Assembly: GCF_004295125.1 (NCBI RefSeq)
Contig: NZ_CP036170.1
Location: 1,359,501 to 1,423,500, forward strand
Length of the DNA: 64,000 nt
Direction of reading: 5' to 3'
From: [Clostridium] scindens ATCC 35704
GTDB lineage: Bacteria; Bacillota; Clostridia; Lachnospirales; Lachnospiraceae
Shown here piece by piece: positions 52,319 through 61,988 of this stretch. The notes beneath the pieces were generated by a model that was not told where the DNA came from, ran no database searches, and saw only the letters and a list, made by a program, of their open reading frames with translations. The translations under genes and the position numbers were made by a program. Within the stretch, counting starts at the first letter, position 1. Every line of letters begins with the position of its first letter.

Positions 52319-53881
52319 ATGCACAAAAAATCAACGTGTGAGAGGGAGGGAAAGGAGTTGAAGCGTGACTTTTTTAACAAGTTTAATTTGGGGACATCGA
52401 ACTTTGTCACGCCGGGAAAACAGTTGGAATACGTTTCGGAATGCAAGCCAGATTCTACTGCGGTCATCTGCTTAGATAAAGAACAGAACTGTTCCGTTAT
52501 TACCTGGCATCAGCTGCACGTCTATTCCAGCCAGCTGGCATGGTACCTTATAGAAAACGAGATCGGCCCGGGGTCGATCGTACTTACAATGTTTCCAAAC
52601 AGCATTGAGCACATTATAGCGGTATTTGCTATCTGGAAGACGGGCGCCTGCTATATGCCCATGTCCTATAAGGCGGCGGAATCCGAGATCAGGGAGGCCT
52701 GCGATACCATCCACCCGAATGCGGCTTTTGCGGAATGCAAGATTCCAGGATTAAAATTCTGCCTTAGCGCAGACGAGATATATGAGGCAATGGAAGGAAG
52801 ATCCAAGGAGATGCCTTCGGACCGGCTGGCCAATCCGAACATGATATCCTTATCAGGCGGAACCAGCGGAAAGATGAAGTTCATTCGTCAGAACCTTCCA
52901 TGCGGGCTGGATGATGAGACGATCAGAAGCTGGTCTTTCATGTCTGGAATGGGATTTGAGCAGCGCCAGCTGCTGGTAGGCCCGCTGTTTCATGGCGCGC
53001 CTCACTCCGCGGCGTTTAATGGACTGTTCATGGGCAATACCCTGGTACTGACCAGAAACCTTTGCCCGGGAAATATCCTGAACATGATTAAGAAATATAA
53101 GATTGAATTTATACAGATGGTGCCGACCTTGATGAACCGGCTTGCCAAACTGGAGGGAGTCGGAAAAGAAGACTTCGCATCCCTGAAGGCGCTATGCCAT
53201 ACAGGGGGCGTCTGTTCTCCCTGGCTTAAGCAGATCTGGATCGACCTGCTGGGACCTGAAAAGATCTATGAGATGTATTCCATGACTGAATGCATCGGCC
53301 TTACCTGTATCCGGGGAGACGAGTGGGTGAAGCATCCGGGAAGCATCGGCCGGCCGGTGGGCGACTGCAAGGTGTCTATCCAGGATGAGAATGGAAGGGA
53401 AGTTGCGCCTCTTGAGATTGGCGAGATCTATATGACGGCGCCAGCCTCTTATCTGGTTACCGAGTACATCAATTGGGAGCCGCTGGAAGTGAAAGAGGGA
53501 GGCTTCCGAAGCGTAGGGGATATCGGCTACGTGGATGAGCAGGGCTATCTGTACTTTTCTGACCGGCGCAGCGACATGCTGGTATCAGGCGGAGAAAACG
53601 TGTTCGCCACCGAAGTCGAGACAGCGCTTTTGAGATATAAGGATATCCTGGATGCTGTAGTGGTAGGGATACCGGACGAAGATATGGGGCGAAGGCTCCA
53701 CGCGGTTATTGAGTCAGGGAAAGAGATACCCGCAGAGGAACTGAAAACGTTCCTTGGACAGTATCTGACTCCATACAAGATACCAAAGACATTCGAGTTC
53801 GTAAGGAGCATACGAAGGGGGGACAATGGAAAGGCCGACAGGAAGCGGATCCTGGAAGATTGTATTGCCCGCGGGGTATGA
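52319..53881 (+). CDS. baiB: Bile acid--CoA ligase
   Basis: A 520-residue ATP-dependent acyl-CoA synthetase that joins CoA to C24 bile acids, the first committed step of 7alpha-dehydroxylation. It has the AMP-binding loop SLSGGTSGKMKF, the YSMTE motif, the hinge and ATP motif DIGYVDEQGYLYFSDRRSDML, and the C-terminal catalytic Lys near DNGKADRK. The length matches the BaiB sequence I recall from C. scindens almost residue for residue. The ATG at 52319 has no ribosome site; TTG at 52358 lies 8 bases after GGGAGG and could be the true start. First gene of the operon. Confidence 0.96.
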   Translation: MHKKSTCEREGKELKRDFFNKFNLGTSNFVTPGKQLEYVSECKPDSTAVICLDKEQNCSVITWHQLHVYSSQLAWYLIENEIGPGSIVLTMFPNSIEHIIAVFAIWKTGACYMPMSYKAAESEIREACDTIHPNAAFAECKIPGLKFCLSADEIYEAMEGRSKEMPSDRLANPNMISLSGGTSGKMKFIRQNLPCGLDDETIRSWSFMSGMGFEQRQLLVGPLFHGAPHSAAFNGLFMGNTLVLTRNLCPGNILNMIKKYKIEFIQMVPTLMNRLAKLEGVGKEDFASLKALCHTGGVCSPWLKQIWIDLLGPEKIYEMYSMTECIGLTCIRGDEWVKHPGSIGRPVGDCKVSIQDENGREVAPLEIGEIYMTAPASYLVTEYINWEPLEVKEGGFRSVGDIGYVDEQGYLYFSDRRSDMLVSGGENVFATEVETALLRYKDILDAVVVGIPDEDMGRRLHAVIESGKEIPAEELKTFLGQYLTPYKIPKTFEFVRSIRRGDNGKADRKRILEDCIARGV

Positions 53882-53928
53882 TTCTAAAAATGCAAAGAAA
53901 ACAAATTATATAAAGGAGGAGTAACAAA

Positions 53929-55848
53929 ATGAGTTACGAAGCACTTTTTTCACCATTCAAGGTCAGAGGACTGGAACTTAAGAACCGTATCGTCCTGCCT
54001 GGAATGAACACCAAGATGGCAAAGAATAAGCACGACATTGGCGAGGATATGATAGCCTACCATGTTGCCAGGGCAAAAGCGGGATGCGCGTTAAATATAT
54101 TTGAATGTGTAGCCTTATGTCCGGCGCCTCACGCTTATATGTATATGGGGCTTTACACGGGCCATCATGTAGAACAGTTTAAGAAATTGACGGATGCAGT
54201 CCATGAAGCAGGCGGCAAGATGGGGATCCAGTTGTGGCATGGTGGGTTCAGCCCGCAGATGTTCTTTGATGAGACCAACACTCTGGAAACTCCGGACACT
54301 CTTACGGTAGAGAGAATCCATGAGATTGTAGAAGAATTCGGACGCGGCGCAAGACTGGCTGTTCAGGCTGGATTTGATGCAGTGGAATTCCATGCGGCCC
54401 ACAGTTATCTGCCTCACGAGTTCTTAAGCCCGGGAATGAATAAACGTACGGATGAGTACGGCGGAAGTTTTGAGAACCGCTGCAGATTCTGCTATGAAGT
54501 CGTTCAGGCAATCCGGTCTAATATTCCGGATGATATGCCATTCTTTATGCGTGCAGACTGTATCGATGAACTGATGGAACAGACCATGACAGAGGAAGAG
54601 ATCGTTACATTTATCAACAAGTGCGCAGAACTTGGCGTGGATGTGGCAGACCTTTCCCGTGGAAACGCGACTTCATTCGCAACTGTATATGAAGTACCGC
54701 CATTCAACCTGGCTCATGGCTTCAACATTGAAAATATTTACAATATTAAAAAGCAGATCAATATCCCGGTTATGGGAGTCGGCCGTATCAATACAGGAGA
54801 GATGGCAAACAAGGTGATTGAAGAAGGCAAGTTTGACCTGGTAGGCATCGGACGCGCCCAGCTTGCAGATCCGAATTGGATCACCAAAGTAAGAGAAGGC
54901 AAAGAAGACTTGATCCGTCACTGTATCGGATGTGACCAGGGATGCTATGACGCAGTCATTAATCCAAAGATGAAGCATATCACCTGCACCCACAATCCAG
55001 GATTGTGCTTAGAGTACCAGGGAATGCCAAAGACAGACGCTCCTAAGAAAGTCATGATCGTAGGAGGCGGAATGGCAGGCATGATCGCCGCAGAAGTATT
55101 AAAGACCAGAGGCCATAACCCGGTAATCTTCGAGGCATCCGACAAGCTGGCGGGACAGTTCAGGCTGGCAGGCGTAGCGCCGATGAAGCAGGATTGGGCA
55201 GATGCTGCAGAATGGGAAGCAAAAGAAGTAGAGCGCCTTGGAATCGAAGTACGTCTGAATACCGAGGTGACAGCAGAGACCATCAAGGAATTCAATCCGG
55301 ACAATGTCATCATTGCAGTTGGCTCTACCTATGCGCTGCCTGAGATTCCAGGAATCGACAGCCCAAGCGTATACTCTCAGTATCAGGTACTGAAAGGGGA
55401 AGTAAATCCTACAGGCCGTGTAGCCGTTATCGGATGCGGACTGGTTGGTACGGAAGTCGCAGAACTTCTGGCATCCAGAGGCGCACAGGTAATCGCAATC
55501 GAGAGGAAGGGCGTAGGTACCGGCCTTAGCATGCTTCGCAGAATGTTCATGAGTCCGGAATTCAAATATTATAAGATTGCGAAGATGTCCGGAACAAATG
55601 TCACCGCTTTAGAGCAGGGCAAGGTTCACTACATCATGACAGACAGGAAGACCAAAGAAGTGACGCAGGGAGTCCTGGAATGCGACGCTGCCGTTATCTG
55701 TACAGGAATTACCGCACGTCCAAGCGATGGACTGAAGGCAAGATGCGAAGAACTTGGAATCCCGGTTGAGGTAATCGGAGACGCTGCCGGCGCAAGAGAC
55801 TGCACAATCGCGACCCGCGAAGGCTACGACGCAGGAATGGCAATCTAG
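53929..55848 (+). CDS. baiCD: 3-oxo-Delta4-cholenoyl oxidoreductase BaiCD
   Basis: A 639-residue NADH:flavin oxidoreductase of the Old Yellow Enzyme/2,4-dienoyl-CoA reductase type, which oxidises the 3-oxo intermediate at C4-C5 for 7alpha-hydroxy bile acids. An FMN TIM-barrel spans about 1-350. Iron-sulfur cysteines are in HCIGCDQGCYDAV with ITC and GLC further on. The FAD-binding VMIVGGGMAGMIAAEVL and NAD-binding VAVIGCGLVGTEVAELL close the chain. AAGGAGGAG precedes the ATG. It lies 47 bases after baiB. BaiH later in the operon is its paralogue. Confidence 0.96.
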   Translation: MSYEALFSPFKVRGLELKNRIVLPGMNTKMAKNKHDIGEDMIAYHVARAKAGCALNIFECVALCPAPHAYMYMGLYTGHHVEQFKKLTDAVHEAGGKMGIQLWHGGFSPQMFFDETNTLETPDTLTVERIHEIVEEFGRGARLAVQAGFDAVEFHAAHSYLPHEFLSPGMNKRTDEYGGSFENRCRFCYEVVQAIRSNIPDDMPFFMRADCIDELMEQTMTEEEIVTFINKCAELGVDVADLSRGNATSFATVYEVPPFNLAHGFNIENIYNIKKQINIPVMGVGRINTGEMANKVIEEGKFDLVGIGRAQLADPNWITKVREGKEDLIRHCIGCDQGCYDAVINPKMKHITCTHNPGLCLEYQGMPKTDAPKKVMIVGGGMAGMIAAEVLKTRGHNPVIFEASDKLAGQFRLAGVAPMKQDWADAAEWEAKEVERLGIEVRLNTEVTAETIKEFNPDNVIIAVGSTYALPEIPGIDSPSVYSQYQVLKGEVNPTGRVAVIGCGLVGTEVAELLASRGAQVIAIERKGVGTGLSMLRRMFMSPEFKYYKIAKMSGTNVTALEQGKVHYIMTDRKTKEVTQGVLECDAAVICTGITARPSDGLKARCEELGIPVEVIGDAAGARDCTIATREGYDAGMAI

Positions 55849-55892
55849 AAAATCAGAACTTATCAATCATACATATAGAAAGGATGATACAT

Positions 55893-56393
55893 ATGACATT
55901 AGAAGAGAGAGTTGAAGCATTAGAAAAAGAACTGCAGAAGATGAAGGATATCGAGGCGATCAAAGAACTGAAAGGAAAGTATTTCCGCTGCCTGGACGGA
56001 AAGATGTGGGATGAACTGGAGACCACTCTGTCACCAAATATCGTAACCTCTTATTCCAACGGGAAACTGGTATTCCATAGCCCGAAGGAAGTTACCGATT
56101 ACTTAAAGAGCACAATGCCAAAAGAAGAGATCAGCATGCATATGGGCCACACGCCGGAGATCACCATTGACAGCGAGACTACGGCTACGGGCAGATGGTA
56201 TCTGGAAGATAAACTGATCTTTACGGACGGCAAGTACAAAGATGTGGGGATTAACGGCGGCGCGTTCTATACAGACAAATACGAGAAAATAGAAGGCCAG
56301 TGGTACATCCTTGAAACAGGCTATGTACGAATCTATGAAGAACATTTCATGCGTGATCCGAAGATCCATATCACGATGAACATGCACAAATAA
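55893..56393 (+). CDS. baiE: Bile acid 7alpha-dehydratase BaiE
   Basis: A 166-residue NTF2/scytalone-dehydratase-fold enzyme that removes the 7alpha-hydroxyl as water, the rate-limiting step of the pathway. All residues described for the active site are at the expected positions when numbered from this start: Tyr30 and Asp35 in GKYFRCLDGK, Tyr54, His83 in ISMHMGH, and Asp106 in WYLEDKL. That agreement, plus AAAGG 9 bases upstream, supports ATG 55893 over 55884. It lies 44 bases after baiCD and 32 before baiA2. Confidence 0.97.
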   Translation: MTLEERVEALEKELQKMKDIEAIKELKGKYFRCLDGKMWDELETTLSPNIVTSYSNGKLVFHSPKEVTDYLKSTMPKEEISMHMGHTPEITIDSETTATGRWYLEDKLIFTDGKYKDVGINGGAFYTDKYEKIEGQWYILETGYVRIYEEHFMRDPKIHITMNMHK

Positions 56394-56425
56394 GAACATT
56401 GTAAAAGAAAGGCAGGAGTAAGATT

Positions 56426-57175
56426 ATGAATCTCGTACAAGACAAGGTTACCATCATCACGGGCGGCACAAGAGGCATTGGATTCGCCGCTGCGAAAATA
56501 TTTATCGACAATGGAGCGAAAGTATCCATCTTCGGAGAGACGCAGGAAGAAGTAGATACAGCGCTTGCACAGTTAAAGGAACTTTATCCGGAAGAAGAGG
56601 TTCTGGGATTCGCGCCAGACCTTACATCCAGAGATGCGGTTATGGCAGCGGTAGGCCAGGTGGCACAGAAGTATCGCAGACTGGATGTCATGATCAATAA
56701 TGCGGGCATTACCAGCAATAACGTATTCTCAAGAGTGTCAGAAGAAGAGTTTAAGCACATCATGGATATTAATGTGGTAGGCGTATTCAACGGCGCATGG
56801 TCCGCTTACCAATGCATGAAGGAGGCCAAGAAAGGCGTAATCATCAATACGGCTTCCGTTACAGGCATCTTCGGATCACTCTCCGGCGTAGGCTATCCGG
56901 CCAGCAAGGCAGGCGTAATCGGCCTTACCCAGGGACTTGGAAGAGAGATCATCCGTAAGAACATCCGTGTAGTAGGAGTAGCTCCTGGAGTTGTCAACAC
57001 AGACATGACCAACGGCAATCCTCCGGAGATTATGGAAGGATACTTGAAAGCGCTTCCGATGAAGAGAATGCTTGAGCCGGAAGAAATCGCTAATGTATAC
57101 CTGTTCCTGGCATCCGACCTGGCAAGCGGCATTACGGCTACTACGGTTAGCGTAGACGGAGCTTACAGACCATAA
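56426..57175 (+). CDS. baiA2: 3alpha-hydroxysteroid dehydrogenase BaiA2
   Basis: A 249-residue short-chain dehydrogenase that oxidises (and later reduces) the 3alpha-hydroxyl of bile acyl-CoA using NAD. The cofactor motif is GGTRGIGFAAAKIF, NNAGIT follows, and the catalytic Tyr/Lys are in GYPASKAGVIG with Ser in NTASVTGIFGS. C. scindens is known to carry further copies (baiA1/baiA3) elsewhere; this one, inside the operon, is baiA2. GGCAGGAGTAAG precedes the ATG. Confidence 0.96.
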   Translation: MNLVQDKVTIITGGTRGIGFAAAKIFIDNGAKVSIFGETQEEVDTALAQLKELYPEEEVLGFAPDLTSRDAVMAAVGQVAQKYRRLDVMINNAGITSNNVFSRVSEEEFKHIMDINVVGVFNGAWSAYQCMKEAKKGVIINTASVTGIFGSLSGVGYPASKAGVIGLTQGLGREIIRKNIRVVGVAPGVVNTDMTNGNPPEIMEGYLKALPMKRMLEPEEIANVYLFLASDLASGITATTVSVDGAYRP

Positions 57176-57225
57176 TTTTGATTTTTACAAAGTAGAATAT
57201 GTGATAGAAAAGGAGATATAAAAAC

Positions 57226-58506
57226 ATGGCTGGATTAAAAGATTTTCCAAAATTCGGAGCTCTTGCAGGGCTTAAGATACTTGACAGCGGATCTAACATT
57301 GCCGGACCTTTAGGCGGAGGACTTCTGGCAGAATGCGGAGCAACGGTCATCCATTTTGAAGGACCAAAGAAACCTGACAACCAGAGAGGATGGTACGGCT
57401 ATCCACAGAATCACCGTAATCAGTTATCCATGGTAGCGGATATCAAATCTGTAGAAGGAAGGAAGATCTTCCTTGATCTGATCAAATGGGCAGATATCTG
57501 GGTAGAGTCATCCAAAGGCGGACAGTATGACAGGCTGGGACTTTCCGATGAAGTCATCTGGGAAGTAAATCCTAAGATTGCCATCGTGCACGTATCCGGA
57601 TACGGACAGACAGGAGACCCATCTTACGTTACACGTGCATCCTATGACGCAGTAGGCCAGGCATTCAGCGGCTATATGTCACTGAACGGAACAACGGAGG
57701 CGCTGAAGATCAATCCTTATCTGAGCGATTTCGTATGCGGACTTACCACATGCTGGGCTATGCTTGCCTGCTATGTAAGCACCATTCTTACCGGAAAGGG
57801 AGAATCTGTTGATGTTGCACAGTACGAAGCACTGGCACGTATCATGGACGGACGTATGATCCAGTACGCCACAGACGGCGTGAAGATGCCAAGAACCGGC
57901 AATAAGGACGCGCAGGCTGCCCTGTTCAGTTTCTACACCTGTAAAGACGGACGTACGATCTTCATCGGAATGACCGGTGCGGAAGTATGTAAGAGAGGAT
58001 TTCCGATCATCGGACTTCCTGTACCAGGAACCGGAGACCCGGACTTCCCGGAAGGCTTCACAGGCTGGATGATCTATACTCCTGTAGGACAGAGAATGGA
58101 AAAGGCTATGGAGAAGTATGTATCTGAGCATACGATGGAAGAAGTAGAAGCGGAGATGCAGGCGCATCAGATTCCATGCCAGAGAGTATACGAGCTGGAA
58201 GACTGCCTGAACGATCCTCACTGGAAAGCGCGTGGGACAATCACGGAGTGGGATGACCCGATGATGGGACATATTACAGGCCTTGGACTGATCAACAAGT
58301 TCAAGAGAAATCCTTCCGAGATCTGGAGAGGCGCTCCGCTGTTCGGTATGGATAACCGCGATATCCTGAAAGACCTGGGATATGACGATGCAAAGATCGA
58401 TGAACTCTATGAGCAGGGCATCGTCAATGAATTCGACCTTGACACTACTATCAAACGCTATAGACTGGATGAAGTAATTCCACATATGAGAAAGAAAGAG
58501 GAGTAA
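57226..58506 (+). CDS. baiF: Bile acid CoA transferase/hydrolase BaiF
   Basis: A 426-residue type III (CaiB/BaiF) CoA transferase. It moves CoA from the dehydroxylated product onto a new primary bile acid, saving ATP. Family features are AGLKILDSGSNIAGPLGGGLLAECGA at the N terminus, VHFEGP-like VIHFEGPKKPDN, and the Asp nucleophile region in ESVDVAQYEALARIM. An AAAAGGAGA site precedes the ATG. It ends four bases before baiG, so they are tightly coupled. Confidence 0.96.
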   Translation: MAGLKDFPKFGALAGLKILDSGSNIAGPLGGGLLAECGATVIHFEGPKKPDNQRGWYGYPQNHRNQLSMVADIKSVEGRKIFLDLIKWADIWVESSKGGQYDRLGLSDEVIWEVNPKIAIVHVSGYGQTGDPSYVTRASYDAVGQAFSGYMSLNGTTEALKINPYLSDFVCGLTTCWAMLACYVSTILTGKGESVDVAQYEALARIMDGRMIQYATDGVKMPRTGNKDAQAALFSFYTCKDGRTIFIGMTGAEVCKRGFPIIGLPVPGTGDPDFPEGFTGWMIYTPVGQRMEKAMEKYVSEHTMEEVEAEMQAHQIPCQRVYELEDCLNDPHWKARGTITEWDDPMMGHITGLGLINKFKRNPSEIWRGAPLFGMDNRDILKDLGYDDAKIDELYEQGIVNEFDLDTTIKRYRLDEVIPHMRKKEE

Positions 58507-58510
58507 GAGT

Positions 58511-59944
58511 ATGAGCACCGTAGCCAATCCTAATTATAAGAAAGGTTTTGTCCCCTTTGCAATTGCAGCACTCCTGGTGAGCCTGATCGGCGGTTTTACC
58601 GCCGTTCTCGGCCCGGCCTTCGTGGCGGACCAGGGGATTGACTATAATAATACCACATGGATTTCTCTGGCACTGGCGATGTCTTCCGCCGCATGCGCTC
58701 CAATCCTTGGAAAACTGGGAGACGTGCTGGGACGCAGGACGACGCTGCTTCTTGGTATCGTGATCTTTGCGGCCGGCAATGTGCTGACAGCCGTAGCCAC
58801 GTCCCTAATATTCATGCTGGCAGCCCGTTTTATCGTAGGTATCGGAACAGCAGCGATCTCGCCGATCGTTATGGCCTATATCGTAACCGAGTATCCGCAG
58901 GAGGAGACAGGAAAGGCCTTTGGCCTTTATATGCTGATCTCCAGCGGCGCCGTTGTGGTGGGACCTACCTGTGGAGGCCTGATCATGAATGCGGCAGGAT
59001 GGAGAGTCATGATGTGGGTATGCGTCGCTCTGTGCGTGGCTGTATTCATAATCTGTGCATTCTCCATTAAGAAGACTGCATTTGAGAAGAAGAGCATGGC
59101 AGGATTTGACAAGCCGGGCGCAGCCCTGGTAGTCGTATTCTTCAGCTTGTTCCTGTGCATCCCATCCTTCGGACAGAACATCGGATGGTCTTCCACAGCA
59201 TTTATCGCAGCTGCGGCAGTAGCGCTGGTGGCGCTTTTCATCCTGGTAATGGTAGAAAAGAAAGCGAAGAGTCCGATCATGAACGGCAAGTTTATGGCAC
59301 GCAAGGAATTCGTGCTTCCAGTATTGATCCTGTTCCTTACTCAGGGACTTATGATGGCAAATATGACCAATGTCATCGTGTTCGTGCGCTATACCCAGCC
59401 GGACAATGTCATTATATCAAGTTTTGCGATCTCCATCATGTACATAGGAATGTCTTTAGGCTCCGTTATCATTGGACCTGTTGCAGATAAGAAAGAGCCA
59501 AAGACGGTTCTGACATTCTCTCTGGTACTGACAGCCATCGGCTGTGCGCTGATGTATCTGTTCAAGGCAGATTCCTCCGTCGCTATCTTTGCGGCATCCT
59601 TGGGAATCCTTGGATTTGGCCTTGGGGGAAATGCAACCATCTTCATGAAGGTAGCGCTTTCCGGCCTGTCCAGCGAAGTAGCTGGCTCTGGTACTGGAAC
59701 CTATGGCCTGTTCAGAGATATCTCGGCACCATTCGGCGTGGCAGTGTTCGTGCCTATGTTTGCCAACGGCGTAACAGCGAATATCGCAAAATATGCGTCA
59801 GGCGGCATGGAAGAAGGCGCCGCTACGGTAAAAGCAGCCATCTCATCCATCCAGACGCTGACATTGGTTGAACTTGGATGTATCGTTGTGGGAATCATCC
59901 TTGTGAGAATGCTGCCAAGAATCTATCAGAAGAAAGAGGCATAA
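58511..59944 (+). CDS. baiG: Bile acid transporter BaiG (MFS)
   Basis: A 477-residue major-facilitator-superfamily membrane protein with about 14 hydrophobic segments, the described proton-dependent importer of unconjugated primary bile acids. The MFS loop motif is in GKLGDVLGRRTTLLLGI; VAYIVTEYPQEETGKAFGLY-like sequence (at 58873-58940) and GTYGLFRDISAPFGVAVFVP are further landmarks. The start lies 4 bases after the baiF stop, with AAAGAGGAG as ribosome site overlapping the end of baiF. Confidence 0.95.
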   Translation: MSTVANPNYKKGFVPFAIAALLVSLIGGFTAVLGPAFVADQGIDYNNTTWISLALAMSSAACAPILGKLGDVLGRRTTLLLGIVIFAAGNVLTAVATSLIFMLAARFIVGIGTAAISPIVMAYIVTEYPQEETGKAFGLYMLISSGAVVVGPTCGGLIMNAAGWRVMMWVCVALCVAVFIICAFSIKKTAFEKKSMAGFDKPGAALVVVFFSLFLCIPSFGQNIGWSSTAFIAAAAVALVALFILVMVEKKAKSPIMNGKFMARKEFVLPVLILFLTQGLMMANMTNVIVFVRYTQPDNVIISSFAISIMYIGMSLGSVIIGPVADKKEPKTVLTFSLVLTAIGCALMYLFKADSSVAIFAASLGILGFGLGGNATIFMKVALSGLSSEVAGSGTGTYGLFRDISAPFGVAVFVPMFANGVTANIAKYASGGMEEGAATVKAAISSIQTLTLVELGCIVVGIILVRMLPRIYQKKEA

Positions 59945-59971
59945 ATAAGTTAAGAAAAGAGGTAATTATAA

Positions 59972-61957
59972 ATGGATATGAAACATTCCAGATTATTTTC
60001 GCCGCTTCAGATCGGATCCCTGACACTGTCTAACCGTGTCGGCATGGCTCCCATGAGCATGGACTATGAAGCAGCAGACGGAACTGTGCCTAAGAGGCTG
60101 GCGGACGTATTTGTCCGCCGCGCCGAGGGAGGCACAGGCTACGTCATGATCGATGCGGTGACGATAGACAGCAAGTATCCTTATATGGGAAATACAACGG
60201 CCCTTGACCGTGATGAACTGGTTCCCCAGTTTAAGGAATTTGCCGACAGAATAAAAGAAGCAGGCAGCACGCTGGTGCCGCAGATCATTCATCCGGGTCC
60301 GGAATCCATATGCGGCTACCGGCATATCGCTCCGCTTGGCCCTTCTGCCAACACCAATGCTAACTGCCATGTGAGCAGATCGATCAGTATAGATGAGATC
60401 CATGACATTATAAAGCAGTTCGGCCAGGCGGCGCGCCGCGCCGAGGAAGCAGGCTGCGGGGCGATCTCTCTGCACTGCGCGCATGCATATATGCTGCCAG
60501 GATCCTTCCTGTCACCACTTCGAAACAAGCGCATGGATGAATATGGCGGAAGCCTTGACAACCGTGCCCGTTTTGTGATCGAGATGATTGAGGAGGCCCG
60601 CAGGAATGTGAGCCTTGATTTCCCTATTTTCCTTCGTATCTCCGGAGACGAGAGAATGGTAGGAGGCAACAGCCTTGAAGATATGCTCTACCTGGCGCCG
60701 AAGTTCGAGGCTGCTGGCGTAAGCATGCTGGAAATATCCGGCGGAACCCAGTATGAAGGCCTGGAACATATCATTCCTTGCCAGAATAAGAGCAGGGGCG
60801 TCAATGTATATGAAGCTTCTGAGATCAAGAAAGTAGTGGGCATTCCGGTTTATGCAGTAGGCAAGATCAACGATATCCGCTATGCGGCAGAGATCGTAGA
60901 GCGCGGCCTGGTAGACGGCGTGGCTATGGGACGTCCGCTTCTGGCAGATCCGGATCTTTGCAAGAAGGCAGTAAAAGGTCAGTTTGACGAGATCACTCCT
61001 TGCGCAAGCTGCGGAGGAAGCTGCATCAGCCGTTCCGAGGCAGCGCCTGAGTGCCATTGCCATATTAACCCAAGGCTTGGCCGGGAGTATGAATTCCCGG
61101 ATGTGCCTGCCGGGAAGTCCAAAAAGGTTCTGGTTATCGGCGCAGGCCCTGGAGGAATGATGGCTGCAGTGACAGCTGCGGAACGAGGCCATGATGTTAC
61201 CGTATGGGAGGCTGATGACAAGATCGGCGGTCAGCTGAACCTGGCAGTAGTGGCTCCGGGCAAGCAGGAGATGACTCAGTGGATGGTGCATCTTAACTAT
61301 CGTGCGAAGAAAGCAGGCGTGAAGTTTGAATTCAATAAAGAAGCGACGGCAGAAGATGTCAAGGCGCTGGCGCCGGAAGCGGTGATCGTTGCCACAGGCG
61401 CGAAACCGCTGGTTCCACCGATTAAAGGAACACAGGATTATCCGGTGCTTACCGCCCATGATTTCCTTCGCGGCAAGTTCGTGATTCCGAAGGGACGCGT
61501 CTGCGTGCTGGGAGGAGGCGCTGTTGCCTGCGAGACTGCCGAGACAGTCCTGGAGAATGCACGTCCGAATTCTTATACCAGAGGATACGATGCAAGCATC
61601 GGAGATATTGATGTAACGCTTGTGGAGATGCTTCCGCAGCTCCTTACCGGCGTATGCGCCCCAAACCGCGAGCCGCTGATCCGCAAGTTAAAGAGCAAGG
61701 GCGTACATATCAACGTCAATACCAAGATCATGGAAGTAACAGACCATGAAGTAAAGGTTCAGAGACAGAATGGAACGCAGGAGTGGCTGGAAGGATTTGA
61801 CTATGTCCTCTTTGGCCTTGGTTCCAGAAACTACGATCCGCTTTCAGAGACCCTCAAGGAATTCGTTCCGGAAGTACATGTCATCGGTGATGCCGTAAGG
61901 GCGCGCCAGGCAAGCTACGCGATGTGGGAAGGATTTGAGAAGGCATACAGCCTGTAA
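59972..61957 (+). CDS. baiH: NADH:flavin oxidoreductase BaiH
   Basis: A 661-residue paralogue of BaiCD in the Old Yellow Enzyme/dienoyl-CoA reductase family. It acts on 3-oxo-Delta4 bile acid intermediates; it was first assigned to 7beta-hydroxy substrates, and later work placed it in reductive steps. It has the FMN barrel (LFSPLQIGSLTLSNRVGMAP; HCAHAYMLPGSFLSPLRNKR), iron-sulfur cysteines in CASCGGSCISRSEAAPECHC, FAD motif VLVIGAGPGGMMAAVTA and NAD motif VCVLGGGAVACETAETV. AAAAGAGG precedes the ATG. It lies 27 bases after baiG. Confidence 0.95.
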   Translation: MDMKHSRLFSPLQIGSLTLSNRVGMAPMSMDYEAADGTVPKRLADVFVRRAEGGTGYVMIDAVTIDSKYPYMGNTTALDRDELVPQFKEFADRIKEAGSTLVPQIIHPGPESICGYRHIAPLGPSANTNANCHVSRSISIDEIHDIIKQFGQAARRAEEAGCGAISLHCAHAYMLPGSFLSPLRNKRMDEYGGSLDNRARFVIEMIEEARRNVSLDFPIFLRISGDERMVGGNSLEDMLYLAPKFEAAGVSMLEISGGTQYEGLEHIIPCQNKSRGVNVYEASEIKKVVGIPVYAVGKINDIRYAAEIVERGLVDGVAMGRPLLADPDLCKKAVKGQFDEITPCASCGGSCISRSEAAPECHCHINPRLGREYEFPDVPAGKSKKVLVIGAGPGGMMAAVTAAERGHDVTVWEADDKIGGQLNLAVVAPGKQEMTQWMVHLNYRAKKAGVKFEFNKEATAEDVKALAPEAVIVATGAKPLVPPIKGTQDYPVLTAHDFLRGKFVIPKGRVCVLGGGAVACETAETVLENARPNSYTRGYDASIGDIDVTLVEMLPQLLTGVCAPNREPLIRKLKSKGVHINVNTKIMEVTDHEVKVQRQNGTQEWLEGFDYVLFGLGSRNYDPLSETLKEFVPEVHVIGDAVRARQASYAMWEGFEKAYSL

Positions 61958-61988
61958 AAGCGGTTAGAGTAAAAAGGAGGCTTAAGAA

